From Mesostigma viride (Eukaryota; Streptophyta; Mesostigmatophyceae; Mesostigmatales; Mesostigmataceae), in contig RPFO01000132.1 in the NCBI GenBank assembly GCA_009746045.1, forward strand, positions 1,384,590-1,448,589: a stretch of 64,000 bases of DNA, read 5' to 3'. Position numbers and translations under genes: made by a program. Of the stretch, positions 40,456 to 52,845 are shown in pieces (the stretch's first letter is position 1; each line of letters starts with the position of its first letter). Under the pieces are notes generated by a model, which was given only the letters and a program-made list of their open reading frames with translations, made no database searches and was not told where the DNA came from.

Positions 40456-42157
40456 GGGGGTGCTACCTGGGAGGGGGGGGGGCAGGGAGGAGGGGAGAGG
40501 GCAGAGGGGAGGGCCGGCCAGTGAAAGGAGAAGTGACAGGGAGCCAGGTTCGCGTGTGGGCCATGCGTGGGCGTGGGATGTGAGAGCCAGGAAGGCAACA
40601 CGATACAGCAGGCAGCAAGTGCAGGGCAGGCTATAAGCGCGCAGCAGGCAGGCGAGGGTCGAAACATACATGGCCATACCACAAGGGAAGACTGTTCGAC
40701 GGAAACTCTGCCTTGACGCAAACCGTCAAGGATCCTGGGATCCTATGCTTGCACAGTTGCAAAAGCATCCCTCACCCTCAGTGGATTGCCCCCAGAGGAG
40801 GCAATCCACTATTGGACACAATGCCATAACCGTTATGCCCTTCGTCCCAATACATGCGCATCTTGGGCCTAAAGGAGACGTGCCACGCCTAATTATCGGT
40901 AGATCTCCCTGGAAACCACAATGTTAGCAGATCGGACGGGATTGCATGCAATACACAGCCTCTGCACCCGGGAGCACCAAATAAATGGATATAGCACTTA
41001 CCAAGGGTTGATGGAGTATGCAGAGCAAGTCAATTTAACCTGCATTTCCAATCCCTCCAATTCCACCGCGGCATTCACATAACTTCCAAGAATCGTAGGG
41101 ACCGTCACGGCTAGCCGGGCACCATCACGTTCTTGACCCCATTAGATTGCCGACACCGCTATTCACATATGAGCACTGAGCGCTCCTCTTTCCAAGAGTT
41201 CCACGATGAAAGTATTTCCACATTGACATGGTTAGATATACAGCCAACCTCGGTCTCATTTTCCTCAGCGGGCATTTCTGAGTTGGCGGTCAGGGCCGCT
41301 TGTATACGTTCAAATTATGCCTCCGCTGGCCATCGGGTTCTCAAAGCGTCCTCGCTTTCGGGCTGCATCCCTAAGACGCTGCCAAAACCACTTGCTTTCC
41401 GCAATGATCGTGGTAATCGCCTAATAATAGGAGACAAGGAACAAACGTGTTGGCGCCTAAGAGATTGCTGCCCCGTGCTCCAAGGATGAATCGCGACTCC
41501 GGTCGACATGGCTGTTGCAGTCATGCAGCGTTGCTGTGCTGAGCGGAACAGTTGCAAGATCGATAAAGCTGACTGCTGCAATCCACTGCACGTACGGTAT
41601 CGAACCGTATGCATCGAGCCGTATGCACGAACGGCAGCCGGCAACCAAGAGTCTGGACTGTGGAGCGGCATGTGACGGTGCAACATTGGTGGGGAAATCT
41701 GCAACTTGGCAAGATCCACCTGAACGCGAACGCCGGAATTTACTCCAGCGATACGGATTACCGTGCCAGAAGCAACATGCTGTAGAATCTTGGCTCAGAT
41801 GCGGGGTATGCCATTAGTTGCACCCATTGCCGTGCGATCATCAGATCCAGTTGCATCAAACGTTCGAGACGATGGCCCGCGGAGCGTGCTAATAATAATG
41901 GACGTTCGCCTCTCCACGTGTCTTGGCCTGGCAACCTTTGGGCCCCGGCTAGAGCAAAAGCAGACGGATTTGGCTGCCATGTATTATTACGATTGCTTCA
42001 ACTGTTTCTAAATTTAAGTTAATGCTCTGGCTATTAAATGCCTGAGGTCTGCATGGGCTGACGACTTCGTTAAAATAAGTAGCTTTAGCGCCAAAATGGA
42101 AGACAATTTCTGTTCGTTGTCGCTAAGACATGCCTGGCTTTAATATAAACACCAGCC
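40456..42157. promoter_or_regulatory. Shared upstream region of two divergent genes (about 1.7 kb)
   Basis: No ORF with a recognisable product. Next to the minus-strand start there is a C-rich tract and AG before the ATG (40456-40485), so a 5'-UTR intron is possible. The rest is mixed composition, without repeats. The promoters of both the 7-TM gene and the polycystin gene should lie here, but no specific element could be identified. Confidence 0.5.
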
Positions 42158-45100
42158 ATGAAGGTAGCGCCAGCTAATTCTAAGGCCCTTGACAACGAAT
42201 TTAATGGCGGAAGCTTTGATTCTCCACGACCAGGCCGCATTGGCGAAGAAGCCCCCATGATCTCTAGCCTGGCAGTTGACAGCGAGGATGTCAACAAAAA
42301 ACCAGGGAAGCAGCCACAGCAGAAAAATCAATTCCAGAAACTGAAGAAAGCTATGCCAAGCTATGTCGCCTCTGCTGATGGCCGGGACTTTGCTATTTAC
42401 ATTCTCTTCACAATCGTTTTTTCTTTCAGTAAGTCTGCATTCGTGGCATTCGTGCATGGCGACAGAACTTATGAACTTGCAGAAGTTCGAATGTTATGCA
42501 CCACAGGATACGAGGGATATTGTGATCCCCCTTTCTATGTGGGGAATCATAGTATGAGTGGTGGGCTGAGATTCCACAGGTCATGAACTGCCTGTGATCT
42601 AAGGACCACCGCTTCCATTGCTGATTGCGGTGGTCGATGTCTCAACACATGTAGTAAACGCCGCCACCACTTACACGAATATCCTTAGCAAAATCTTGAC
42701 AGTGAGAGCCCGCTTGTTGTCGAAGATGTGATTGCATTAACACAAATTGTGTGAATCGAGATCCAACATGTTTTGTCAGCACCACCTGCTGCGACGTGTC
42801 AGCACCACCAGCGCTCATTCCCTCGCTACGGCATCCTTGGCACGCTCATCCCCTCGCTACCGCACCCTGGGCGTGCTTGATTTGCATCACCCCATTTCAT
42901 GCCTTTGTTGCTTTCCTAGTGATTTACCGGCCGCCCATCTACCCCCATGACAACGCCAGTCCGCCAGCTGGCTGGGCGACCCACACCTGTGTCTCTCTTC
43001 CTCCTGTTACGGATGCCCTCGTGCCAAGGTCTTACTGCTGCCATGCATGAATTCCTTTCCACGGCGTGAGATCAGAGCCGGCGTCTCTCTAACGACAGCT
43101 TGAGCCTTACTGTAAACGAATCCTAACGGGAAGTTTGATGTCTTGTGCGTTGCATTCTGCAATGCATGGCATGCGCCCTGCCATTGTATGTGTGTGTGTG
43201 TGTGGCGCAGTTTCCTTTGCCAGCAAGCCGGGCGTTGTCCAGTTCTACGTGACCGACTATGCCAAAGGTGGGCACCATGGATTACTGACTATGTGAAAGG
43301 TATGCATGGGCCACCAAGTATGCCAAAGGTGCCCACCATGGCCGCATGGCACAGCAAGGTGGCATGCGTGGCAAAAGCAGGGCATGGACCACCGTGGCGT
43401 CCCTTCTCGTACGTTGAGAACAACCTGATGCATTGGGGGGAAGCTCATCCCCCCGCTACCGGACACACGGGGACGGGGAGAGGCGACGGGAGGCCATGGG
43501 CCTGGTCAGGGCACAGAATACCGTCCTGCACCGAGGTTGAAAGAGCCCAATTCTGAGATAGCAAGGCGCTGGAAGGGCAGGGAGTTTGAGTCATTTGTGT
43601 GTCGCAGGGCGGCAGCCCTCACGTCATCTCTGTCCCTCACTCACACTTCTCTGACCGCTGCTGTCATCGTATGTGTGTGTGCACTGCTGGTCGCCGCCAC
43701 TGCGCGCGCACGCAGCCACCTACGCCAACTCGGGAGATGACGTCCTTCCCAACTTTGACGAAACTGACGACAGCGGCAAGTTTTTCGAGGTAAGAGAGGC
43801 GTGGGGGCCAAGCTTCTCGAGGTAAGTGCCGAGCTAGTGAGAGCCAAGCTTCTTCAAGGGATGAGACGAGTGGAAGGCAAGCATCATGTGTGGGTCATGG
43901 GTGGCACACTTTCTGCTCTTGTCCGTCTTCCACCCGCATCCACGTGCTTGGAACCCACGCAAATTGGCTTTGCGACACCGAATCTAGCATGCTGTGCGTG
44001 CTCTGTGGATGCCCAATACTCATGCCCCAAACCCAAGGAAGAAGCCCATGTGGCAAGGCTAGTGTTAGGGACAGTGCCCTAATCATCACCGGCCGTTCGG
44101 CCACATCCTCTCCCCAGCCTGTCTCTTATCATAATGCGACTCCCTTTTATCAGCGACCACGGTAGGGCAGCATTCTGGGCATGCCTGTGCAGCTGCAAGT
44201 CTAGCATGGCTATACTCACAACATCCAGTCATTGGGTCACCCTCATGCCAACACGCGCAGCTGTATGGCCCAACCAAACCACCCCAACCTGCTCACCCTG
44301 ATGACACCGCCCCTGTGGCTCCCCATGATTCCCCATGGTGCCCTCCCACCGACAGCTTCCTTTTGTTCCCCGTCCCCCCTCCTACCCTCCAACCCACCCA
44401 CCCACCCACACCTTGCAGTGGATGAGCCAGACCTTCCTGCCCGCGGCATACCCCCAGACGGACTACACGGACCAGCCGCTGGGCAAGGTGGAGCGGCTGA
44501 GCATCCTCGGGTCGGGCCGCATCGTGGGGGCGATACGGCTGCGGCAGCTGCGCACGCGCACCAAAGAGTGCGAGGTGCCCGACTGGCTCCAGAAGGTGTA
44601 CGGGGAGCAGCAGACATGCGCGCGGCCCTACAGCCGCAGGTGAGCGCGTATGTGTCTGTGTGGTGGCAGTTGGGTGGGGCGAGCGTTATGGCCAGGGCAT
44701 GGGGTACTGGCTCATGCTCCCTCTATTGGCTTGATGTACGGACGGGTCCCTGGCAATGGATGCCCTTCACCCTGGCCCCAGCGGGACTGATGAGGCAAGA
44801 ACCTGACGCACCCTTTTGTGTATTTGGCATGGCATGGCCCTGATGTACCCCAACTGGCATCGCATCACCCTGATGCCGGTTGGAATCGTCACGGCCATAC
44901 CCTTGTGTACCCCACCTTTGGTTGCATTCTCATGGGCTTGTCTCGGCAGCTCACGGCAGGAGCTCCCTTTTTGGAACGAAACGCTGTTCCTGGACCCGGA
45001 CGCCGACATGAATTTCACGCGCCCGTTTGAGTACCAGGGCACGCGCGCACTGAACACGACCTCCTGGTACATACAGCGCGGCGCGTTCGACAGCTACGGC

Positions 45101-48100
45101 CAGAGCGGCTACGTGCTGGACTTTGTGCCCAACGTGGCCGCCACCCGCCTGGCCCAGCTGGTACAGGAGTGCCGCCCCTGGCTGGAGAACGCCACACAGA
45201 TGTGCGCCGCATCGCAGGGAGTGCCATGGCAACCCGAGGACTCGACACCTGTCACGTGGGCGCTCCTGTCGCTCGCTGGGTACTCCTCGCGCGGCCTGCT
45301 GGTGGAGGCGCCTCAAACTAACAGCACACTCACCGAGGCACTCTCCATCCAGGTGGCCATGTCCGGGTTCGAGCTGGACAACACCCTGGGGCTACCTGCC
45401 AACGTCTCACTGGCGGTCGTCCTGCGCAACATCGGCGCGGGCGACGTCGCGTGGGAGTGGAGCGATGCGACGCGGGCGGCGGTAGCCAGCAACCATAGCT
45501 GGATCGCGTGGGGGAACAACGCGACTGCGTGGGGCGGGTCGCTGCCCTCCCGGGGCCAGCAGCGGCTGGTCCTTGAGCTTGTGGATGAGGAGATTGCGAG
45601 GCGGGTGGGTGCTGCCATTGATGGCCAGGGAGTGCCCGAGTGGGGGACGCTATCCCTCACGCTGCGCACATCCACCCCACTGGTCATGCGTGTGAGGCCA
45701 TCCGCCTCCCCCACTTCCGCCCCTGTGTTGTTGTCTATTGAGGTGGTCGTTGATTTCACCGTGGTGGTGCGGCCGGGCAGCCGGAGGCGACTAGCAAGCA
45801 TGGGCGCGTGGGATGCTGCGGGCTACACTGGGATGGAGGGTGGGACGGGGGACGGGGACCAGCTGGGCGGTGGCCACGGGCACTTGGTGCCGCGGCTGGA
45901 TGTGGTGGGTTCAGTGAGGGAGGGCAGCGGCAAGCGCGGATGGCGGCGGTCGTTACTAGCGGGGAACGATACGCTGCCCGGCAATGTCACCGCCGGCAAC
46001 AGCACAAGCGGCAATGTGACAGGTGGCGATGTGACAGGTGGCAACAACACCGCCGGCAACTTCACCGTCGGCAACTCTACTGCCGGCAACACCACCGCTG
46101 GAAACGTAACAAGTGGCAACAGCACAAGCGGTAACGCCTCGAACAGCAACAACGCAGGCGGCAGCAACACAAGCGGGAACAGCACGAGCGGCAGCATGAC
46201 AGGTGGCAGCGCAGCGGGTGGCAGCACCGGTGGCGCCAGCTGTCGCGAGGCGGTCCCCTTTGTCATCCCCCCCGGGTTGTCCCCAAAGGCCTGCTTCAAC
46301 GTGACCAGCTGCCCGCTGCTGCCCTACCTGTCATACGAGCAGCTGGTACGTGTGTATGTGCGTGTGCGCGTTCGTGCGCGGGTCTCCGCCCGTTGCTGTG
46401 GAGCGTGGCGCGCTGCCACGCGCTTTGGCCACGGTGCCGTACTGTTACTGTATTGCTCCTCTATGCGCATGCTTGGTGGGGTTGGTCGTTGGCTGAAGAG
46501 CGGACAACCAGCCGGGGCACGTGAGGACAGGGCAGAGCATGGTGCTTCTCGCGGCTGTTTCTTTCTTGCTGCTTGGTTCTTGCTGCTTGCTTGCCTGCTT
46601 GCTTCACTTTCTAATTGGCCCACAACGCTGCACAACTCTTAAATAAATATAGAGCTGTACCTTGGTCCCATGTTGATGCCTCCGGTACTCTTGTGCCCGA
46701 TCCCCCTCATGCATTCCTTGGCTAGTCCCACATTCAACCTCTGCTGTTTATGTAACAGAAAACAGTTATCCTGCCTCCCCCCTCCCCACCCCTTCTCTCC
46801 TCGCTCTCCGCTCCCCAGGCGCGCTACTCGACGATGGACTACTGCGGCCTGTGCCGGTGTGCACCAGACCCGGACGCTGAGTGCAGCCGCCGCTGCAACG
46901 CGCTCACGCTGGCCTCGGAGCAGTTGGACATCCTCAAGGTGAGCGGTGCTGGCATCGTGTGGGTGGCTCGCGCGAGCTGGGTGGTTGCCCGCTGGCCTCG
47001 CAGCAGTGGGGCATCCTCAAGGTGAGCGGGCACGCGCGCAAGCAGGAGGATGTGGCATTGGCTTCCGCACGCCACACCATTCACACGATACTCACCGGTA
47101 CACAGTGTACACATGCATCGCCACGGCCTGTCCCCAACAACCCCAACAACACACTATACGCATGCATCGCCACGGCTGTGCCCAACCACCGCTCCCTCGT
47201 GCGCGGCCGTCCATCAACGCGCGCCATCCTCCCCACCGTTCCCGCGTCACATCACGTCCCCGCGTACGCGTACGCTTGCTGCGTGCAGACGCACGAGTGG
47301 GTGGACGGCAACACGCGCGCCCTCGTGCTGGACCTCACCGTCTTCTACCCCGACTACAACCTGTTCACCGTCATCCGCCTGATGTGGGAGGCGCCCCCCT
47401 TTGGCGGCCTGTGGCCGTACGACGCGGTGCGCACCGTGCGGCTTTACCGCTACGTGACGGCTAGCGACCGCGTCGTGCTGGGCTTCGAGGTCGTCTTCCT
47501 CGTCCTGATCGCATACTACACGCTCGAGGAGCTATGGGCCATATTCAAGCAGGGCCTGTTCACCTACTTGTCGGACGGCTGGAACTGGCTGGACTGGGCC
47601 AACCTGATCATCTTCTATGTTGTCATCGGCTTGCGCGTCGCCGCCCAGAAGAAGCTGAGCGACTTTGACTTCTCACCGGATGACGTCTTCTACATCGACT
47701 TTCCGCCCATCGCGTATTATGCCACGCAGGTGAGCGGTTGCCCACCACGCCACGCAGGTGAGCGGTTGCCTGGTGCTAGCTGCCAGGTGGCACCCCCCTC
47801 GACCATGCAGCCAGGGCATGGGGCCATGCCTGCTCTACGGGCGTGGCATGCTGCTAGCAATGCGGGCAATACCGATCTGGCAGGATGGCCTTCGCGGCAA
47901 CTGGGCTAATCCCCGCATGCACCGCCGACTCGTAACTTCCCCAACAGTCCGCGTTTCCTCCTGTGCTTGCTTGTACACAGCAAACCCCACCTATCTTTGT
48001 TGCTCACAGCATATTACTCACCCCCGAAACGTCAACTGTGGGTCACCCTGCCGCTACCCTTTTGGTTCAACATGCCACCCCCTTGTTGATACCGCCTCTC

Positions 48101-51100
48101 CTGCAACGCCACGCACTGCCAGGAGCTGAACGTGTCCGCGCTCAACTTCTTCCTCATCTACTTCAAGTTCTTCAAGTTCCTGCGCAAGGTGCCCCGCATG
48201 GATGCCATCCTCGTGACCGTCTCCTCGGCCGCAGTCGACCTGCTGCTCTTCACCGCGATGGCTGTCATCGTGCTCTTTGGCTTCGCGGCCGCCTTCTATG
48301 TGTGCTTTGGGCCCGAGGTGGAGGACTACAAGTCCCTGGGCGACTCGTGGGGGGCACTCATGCGCGCGCTGCTGGGCGACTTTGACTACAAGGCGTTGTC
48401 CAAGGCCAACCGCTTTATGGCGCCCTTTTTGTTCTACCTCTTCTTCCTCACTGTCTTCTTCATCCTGCTCAACATGTTCCTGGCCATCATAAACGACAGG
48501 TGAGGCGGACGCCAGCATATAGCCTTGGGACAGTCGTGGTAGCGTGTACAGTGTCATTTGCTTTGTAACAGTTTGTAAAGTACGGCGTGGGAATGGGAAT
48601 GTTCATTATTAGTCCTCCATCCGGCATAGCAAATGAGGGCATTATAGGTGGGAGCCTGTTCCGGACGCTGACGGTCGCATGGCATATGCACGGATGTGAG
48701 GTGCTTGTTGGTGGACATTAATGAGAAAGATGGTCCTTGGCGAATCGGGACATCTGCTGCTAGCTGTGCCAGGGACTGTGTTGGGATCGTGACGGTGGAG
48801 TAGTGAATGGTGGGGATGCCCAGTCCGTGCTTTGCTCAACCTCGCTGGCCAGTGTGCTGTTGTGACGCAGTGTTCATGCATGTTTGCCATATATGCCATC
48901 AGCTAAGTACATTTTAAGTGGTCATGAAACTTGGACGGAGATGTGCCGGTAGCACCCACCCATGGCTGGCAGTTTTCACGCCCATGGTAAGGGGTATAGG
49001 CTCCACACTGAATGCATACGCAGCATGTGCTTGACTGACGGTTCCAGCGGCGTCGGAAGGGGGCCAATGATCACCTCGAAACGGGGCACTGGGTGGGCAG
49101 AGGGGTTGCAGCGCACAGTGACGTGAAGTGGAGGCTAGGGCCGGCGCTCATCATGTGTGTGTGGGGGGGGCAGTTCCACCCCATTGTGTGACTTGTGGCA
49201 AGTGCCTGCCCCCAGAGACCTGTCACTGGCAGAAACTGTGTCCGTACCGGTTGGGACCTCTGCCGGCAACGTGCATGCGCGCATTTAGACAGCCCATAGG
49301 GAGAGTCGGAATGTTTTGTGATTTTCGCCCTTTTTTATTACGACCTAGACACGTTATTGACTCCACGCGAATGTGACAGCCACCAGCCTTCACTGACCGT
49401 GCTTCACTGGCCTCCCTCCACGGATGCCAGTTTGACTCTTCCCTCTTGCCGGCGTATTTTGCCCCTTGTCCCCATGGCATCAGTGCGTCTTTGCCGTCAT
49501 GCCCGCCCCTTGTTCAGCTACCGCATTACACATGGTGCGTGCTTGCCCCCCATGCCCCCCTGTTGTGGATGCACATTGCAGTTATGCGGAGATCAAGAGC
49601 AAGCAGAGCGAGGAAGACCTGCTCTTCTACGCCAACCTCCGCGCTCGCGTCGCCGCGCGGCTGGGCGGCCTGTTCAAGCGCAAACGCGACATGCAGGCGC
49701 TGGCGATCGACTTCAAGACGGGCGACAACAACCTCGACGCGCTCATTGATGAGGTGAGGGGGGGGGGGGAGGGGATGGGAGTGATAGGAAGGTGGATGAC
49801 TGGGCGGGGAAGGGATGGGATGAGGAGCTGATGGCAACCTGTGTGCGCACAGGAGTTGCGTGGGCCTTGAAGGCCAGGCCAATCCATGAACGAATCTTGA
49901 CAAGGTAATGACAAGATAGGCGCACTCGTCATTGGAGGGGTAATCCAGGCACATGTTGGCTGATCTTGTTCTGGAGATGCGGTGGGCAAGCTCTGGGGGA
50001 CGCTGGGCGGGGGAAAGAAAAAATGATGATGGGTGAATGCAGGCGATGACGGCATTATCGTACACAGAGTAGGAAGCGGCGCCAGGCATGCTCTGGAACC
50101 AGCGTTGCTGTTCTCTCTCACCAAGTGTGCTCCCAGTTTCCCTCCGATGGAAAATCTTGTGGCATCATGTGGATGTGAGTGCATGGCAGTGCCGGATGAT
50201 GGGGCAATAATCGGGTAATAATGGGGCAATAATCGGGCAATCATGGGGCAGTCATGGGGCAATCATGGGGCAATCATGGGGCAATCATGGGGCAATCATG
50301 GGGCAATCATGGGGCAATCATGGGGCAATCATGGGGCAATCATGGGGCAATAACGGGGCAATAACGGGGCAATCATGGGACAATCATGGGGCAATCATGG
50401 GGCAATCATGGGGCAATCATGGGGCAATCATGGGGCAATCATGGGGCAATCATCGGGCAATAGCGGGATAGATGACATACTGGGGCCTTGGGCAACAAAT
50501 GGGGAATGAGTTGGTAAGTTTGTATTGAAACTTTCCCTGGGTTTTCTTAAACTGTCATCCAACACATACTCCCGATGCTACTGTGGCCACCCACGCAGTT
50601 GTTCTTCTACGCCATCATTTCTGACACAGGGGGGGACGCTTCTGTGTGATCCCCCCTTCACCGGCACTGTAATAGTAACGCATTCGATGTGGCTCATGTG
50701 CCTCTTGTCATGTTAACGCCTTGGATGCGGCTCGTGTGCCTGTTTTCATGTTAACGCCTTGGATGCGGCTCGTGTGCCTGCCACGGCATCGGTTCCCCAG
50801 GGCGAGCTGCGCACCATCCTGGCCGGCAACCCCAAGGCGGCCGAGGTAATGCAGGTGATGTCGCCCAAGGTGCTGCTGGCCAAGTACGACGTGACGGGCG
50901 ACGGCGTGCTGGACAAGAAGGAGATGACGCGTATCCTCTTTGAGATTGCGACCAAGGAGGCTGAGCTGCAGGCGCAGATGGACGAGATTCGTGACGACCA
51001 AGGGCCTGCGCCCGCGGATGAGGGGCTGCGTTCCAGGGCCACGCTACCCTCGCGGCTGGGCCTGGGCAGCAGCGGCGGCGGGAGCGCGGGCCGCGCAGAC

Positions 51101-51250
51101 CTGCGTGATGTGGAGCAACGCATCAGCAAGGTGGAGGTGCAGCTGCGCGACATGTCGCGCAACGTGGCCAAGAAGCTCTCGCTCATGATCGACCTGATGA
51201 TGTCACTATCCGACCAGGTCGGCAGCGCCGCACCGCCGCCCAAGATATGA
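42158..51250 (+). CDS. PKD2: Polycystin-2-type TRPP cation channel, ten exons
   Basis: Exons: 42158-42428, 43211-43267, 43716-43789, 44419-44639, 44950-46345, 46819-46938, 47289-47729, 48123-48499, 49582-49753, 50801-51250. All junctions are GT-AG, phases agree and the total is 3579 bases (1192 residues). Order: cytosolic N-terminus; S1 (about 75-92); extracellular TOP/polycystin domain (GSGRIVGAIRLRQLR ... CARPYS; later WVDGNTRALVLDLTVFYP); S2-S6 with the S4 region FLIYFKFFKFLRKVPRMDA; pore LLGDFD; S6 FFILLNMFLAIIND; an EF-hand (DVTGDGVLDKKE) and a C-terminal coiled coil. A Ca2+-permeable channel of cilia or internal membranes in known members. Odd: about 400 extra residues inside the TOP domain (exon 5). 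TGTAA at 51823 may be the algal polyadenylation signal. Confidence 0.93.
44950..46345 (+). CDS. PKD2: Polycystin exon 5: extracellular insertion with sequon-rich repeats
   Basis: Residues about 208-673. The start (FEYQGTRALNTTSWYIQRGAF, DSYGQSGYVLDF) still fits the TOP domain. The exon then departs from the family: a region with a beta-like look (VAMSGFELDNTLGLPANVSL, TLSLTLRTSTPLVMRV), a basic RRRLASM site, and a low-complexity stretch (about residues 545-638) of GN(V/S/T)TxGN units with at least twelve N-X-S/T sequons. It ends with a Cys-containing return (CFNVTSCPLLPYLSYEQL). A heavily glycosylated loop is the simplest reading. The donor is GTACGT at 46346. Confidence 0.88.
47289..48499 (+). 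CDS. PKD2: Polycystin exons 7-8: S2 to S6 channel core
   Basis: Exon 7 (47289-47729, 147 codons) finishes the TOP domain and encodes S2 (VVLGFEVVFLVLIAYYTLEE), the WNWLDWANL linker and S3 (LIIFYVVIGLRV). Exon 8 (48123-48499) encodes S4 with several Lys/Arg, S5 (VDLLLFTAMAVIVLFGFAAA), the pore helix and filter (MRALLGDFDYKA), and S6. The filter differs from vertebrate PKD2 (LGDI) in having Phe and Asp after the Gly-Asp pair, which could alter ion selectivity. The sequence between 47730 and 48122 is an intron. Confidence 0.93.
50215..50465 (+). repeat. 11-bp minisatellite in polycystin intron 9
   Basis: About 22 copies of ggggcaatcat with a few variants (aacg, aatcg). It lies in the intron between exons 9 and 10 and creates a spurious open frame rich in MGQSWGNHGAI. 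No effect on the coding sequence is expected. Confidence 0.95.
50672..50780 (+). repeat. Three tandem 38-bp copies just before polycystin exon 10
   Basis: 50709-50742 and 50747-50780 share 34 identical bases (catgttaacgccttggatgc and onwards) at 38-base spacing, with a diverged third copy before them. The last copy ends 20 bases before the exon 10 acceptor. Confidence 0.9.
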
Positions 51251-52845
51251 GGCGGCTGCATAGGTGGTGTACTCACCCACATGCGGGTGCTGGGGTTGGA
51301 GCGTGGGCTGTTTCCTACCTGTTTGGAGGAAGGGCCCAGGCCTCGATGGATGCGAACTTGAGTTCTCACGGGCCACGGGGCATGTGGCTGGGCGTGAAAG
51401 ATGGACCGGATCATGGGTGTGTTCAAGGACGCTGTTGTTCTGCAAGGAGCATGGGTCTATGGACCCGGGCATGGGTGCACGGTGGATGATGTGGAGCTTG
51501 GGATGGCTGCCTCGCTGTTGCTTGTCAAGGCTGGGTAGTCTTTTCTTTTTTGCGACCCTGGAGAATCCTCCTTTGCAAGGGCTCGTATATTTTAAAACAT
51601 GGTGTGGATTAGGGATGTGCCAACATGCATTTCCTCACATCAACAGCTCCTTTTTTTTGTCAACGGTGCAATCCACCCAAAACAGTGTTGCTGTTGGGCG
51701 CCCGCCGACTTGTGTACAGTACTTATATCATAGAATTCTAGGTTGTGGCATTCAGGTCGGTTGGGGGTGCTGCAATTGCAAAAGAGTTGCTGAGCAAGTT
51801 ACACTGATGGATCACCCCGACTTGTAACAAGAGATATGAGCAGGAATCCATACTTGAGTGGTGGATAGGGGCCTCACAACTAGCAGGTCTGAGATATCAC
51901 TGTTCGGCTTAGCAATGTAGTTAGAGTTCCCTTTCATAAATGAAAATTTCCTGTAGACAACTATGATACCCTACAGTCCAGCCGCTATTGATACATTTGA
52001 AAATCAAATCATACGCCCAGTTCAAACAACTGGCGCCGTCACCAAACTGCTACGCAAGCAGCTGTTTGGTTATATCAAAGAGCTAGACTCATTAAATTAA
52101 AATTAAATTAAATTATAACATGCCTCGATTGGGATTAATTAATTAATTAATTAATAGACACGTGACTGCGTCCATTGGGATCATGTAGCACATATTCCTT
52201 GATGGATGGGTGGTGTGGGGGAAGCCGCGTAATCTAACTAACCTAACTCTAAGCTATCTGGTCTAGAAAAAAAGCTATCTAGACCCATTGATATATCGAA
52301 GACACAACCAGCGCAGGCCAGATATATGGAAGAATCCGGACCATGGTACATAGTAGCTCGAGCCTGCTAGAATCTTATCTGCGTTTGTCGATCGATTGAG
52401 TCGTTAAGTAACATGAGAATGAATTGCTGGAGATGGACATGTGTAATAAAGAACATAACTCCGTTGGGAGGATTAATTTATATAGACACGTGACTGTGTC
52501 CGTTGGGAGTATACGTAACACTTATCCCTGAGAATGGGCATATGGCTTTTTATACAGTCTGGGCTACAACCTGCAGGTGGGGGATGTAAACAGCCACATA
52601 CTCTGGGCGCACGTGAGGTGCACTTGCGCCACCCATTGATGTATCATACCCTACATAAGGCCTGGCATGGCATGGGGTTGAGGATGATTACTGCTAGGCA
52701 ATAGCTCGGGCATGGCCTCCCAGCAGAGAGAAGCTCTCTGCATGGGCAAAGCAACGCTAACTACTTTTTCAATGCATCATCTGGTGTGGATCCCATCACA
52801 CATAGGCATACATGTACATGGGCATGTTGGCTAAGCCTTACTATT
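51251..52845. other. Polycystin 3' region and LINE 3'-end fragments
   Basis: The first 600 bases are the probable 3' UTR with TGTAA at 51823. From 51900 the composition turns A/T-rich. A (TTAA)n tract at about 52135-52154 is followed by the LINE 3'-UTR pattern (agacacgtgactgcgtcc at 52156), and another copy of that pattern starts at 52481 without a full tail. No ORF is supported. Confidence 0.6.

Noticed and set aside
44816-46642. 608-codon frame treated as a separate gene
   Set aside because: Only 44950-46345 is exon. The ends are intronic, and the exon joins its neighbours in phase as polycystin exon 5.
46881-47909. One continuous 342-codon frame over polycystin exons 6-7
   Set aside because: It reads through two introns with clear GT-AG borders. 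The spliced model keeps phase and family motifs.
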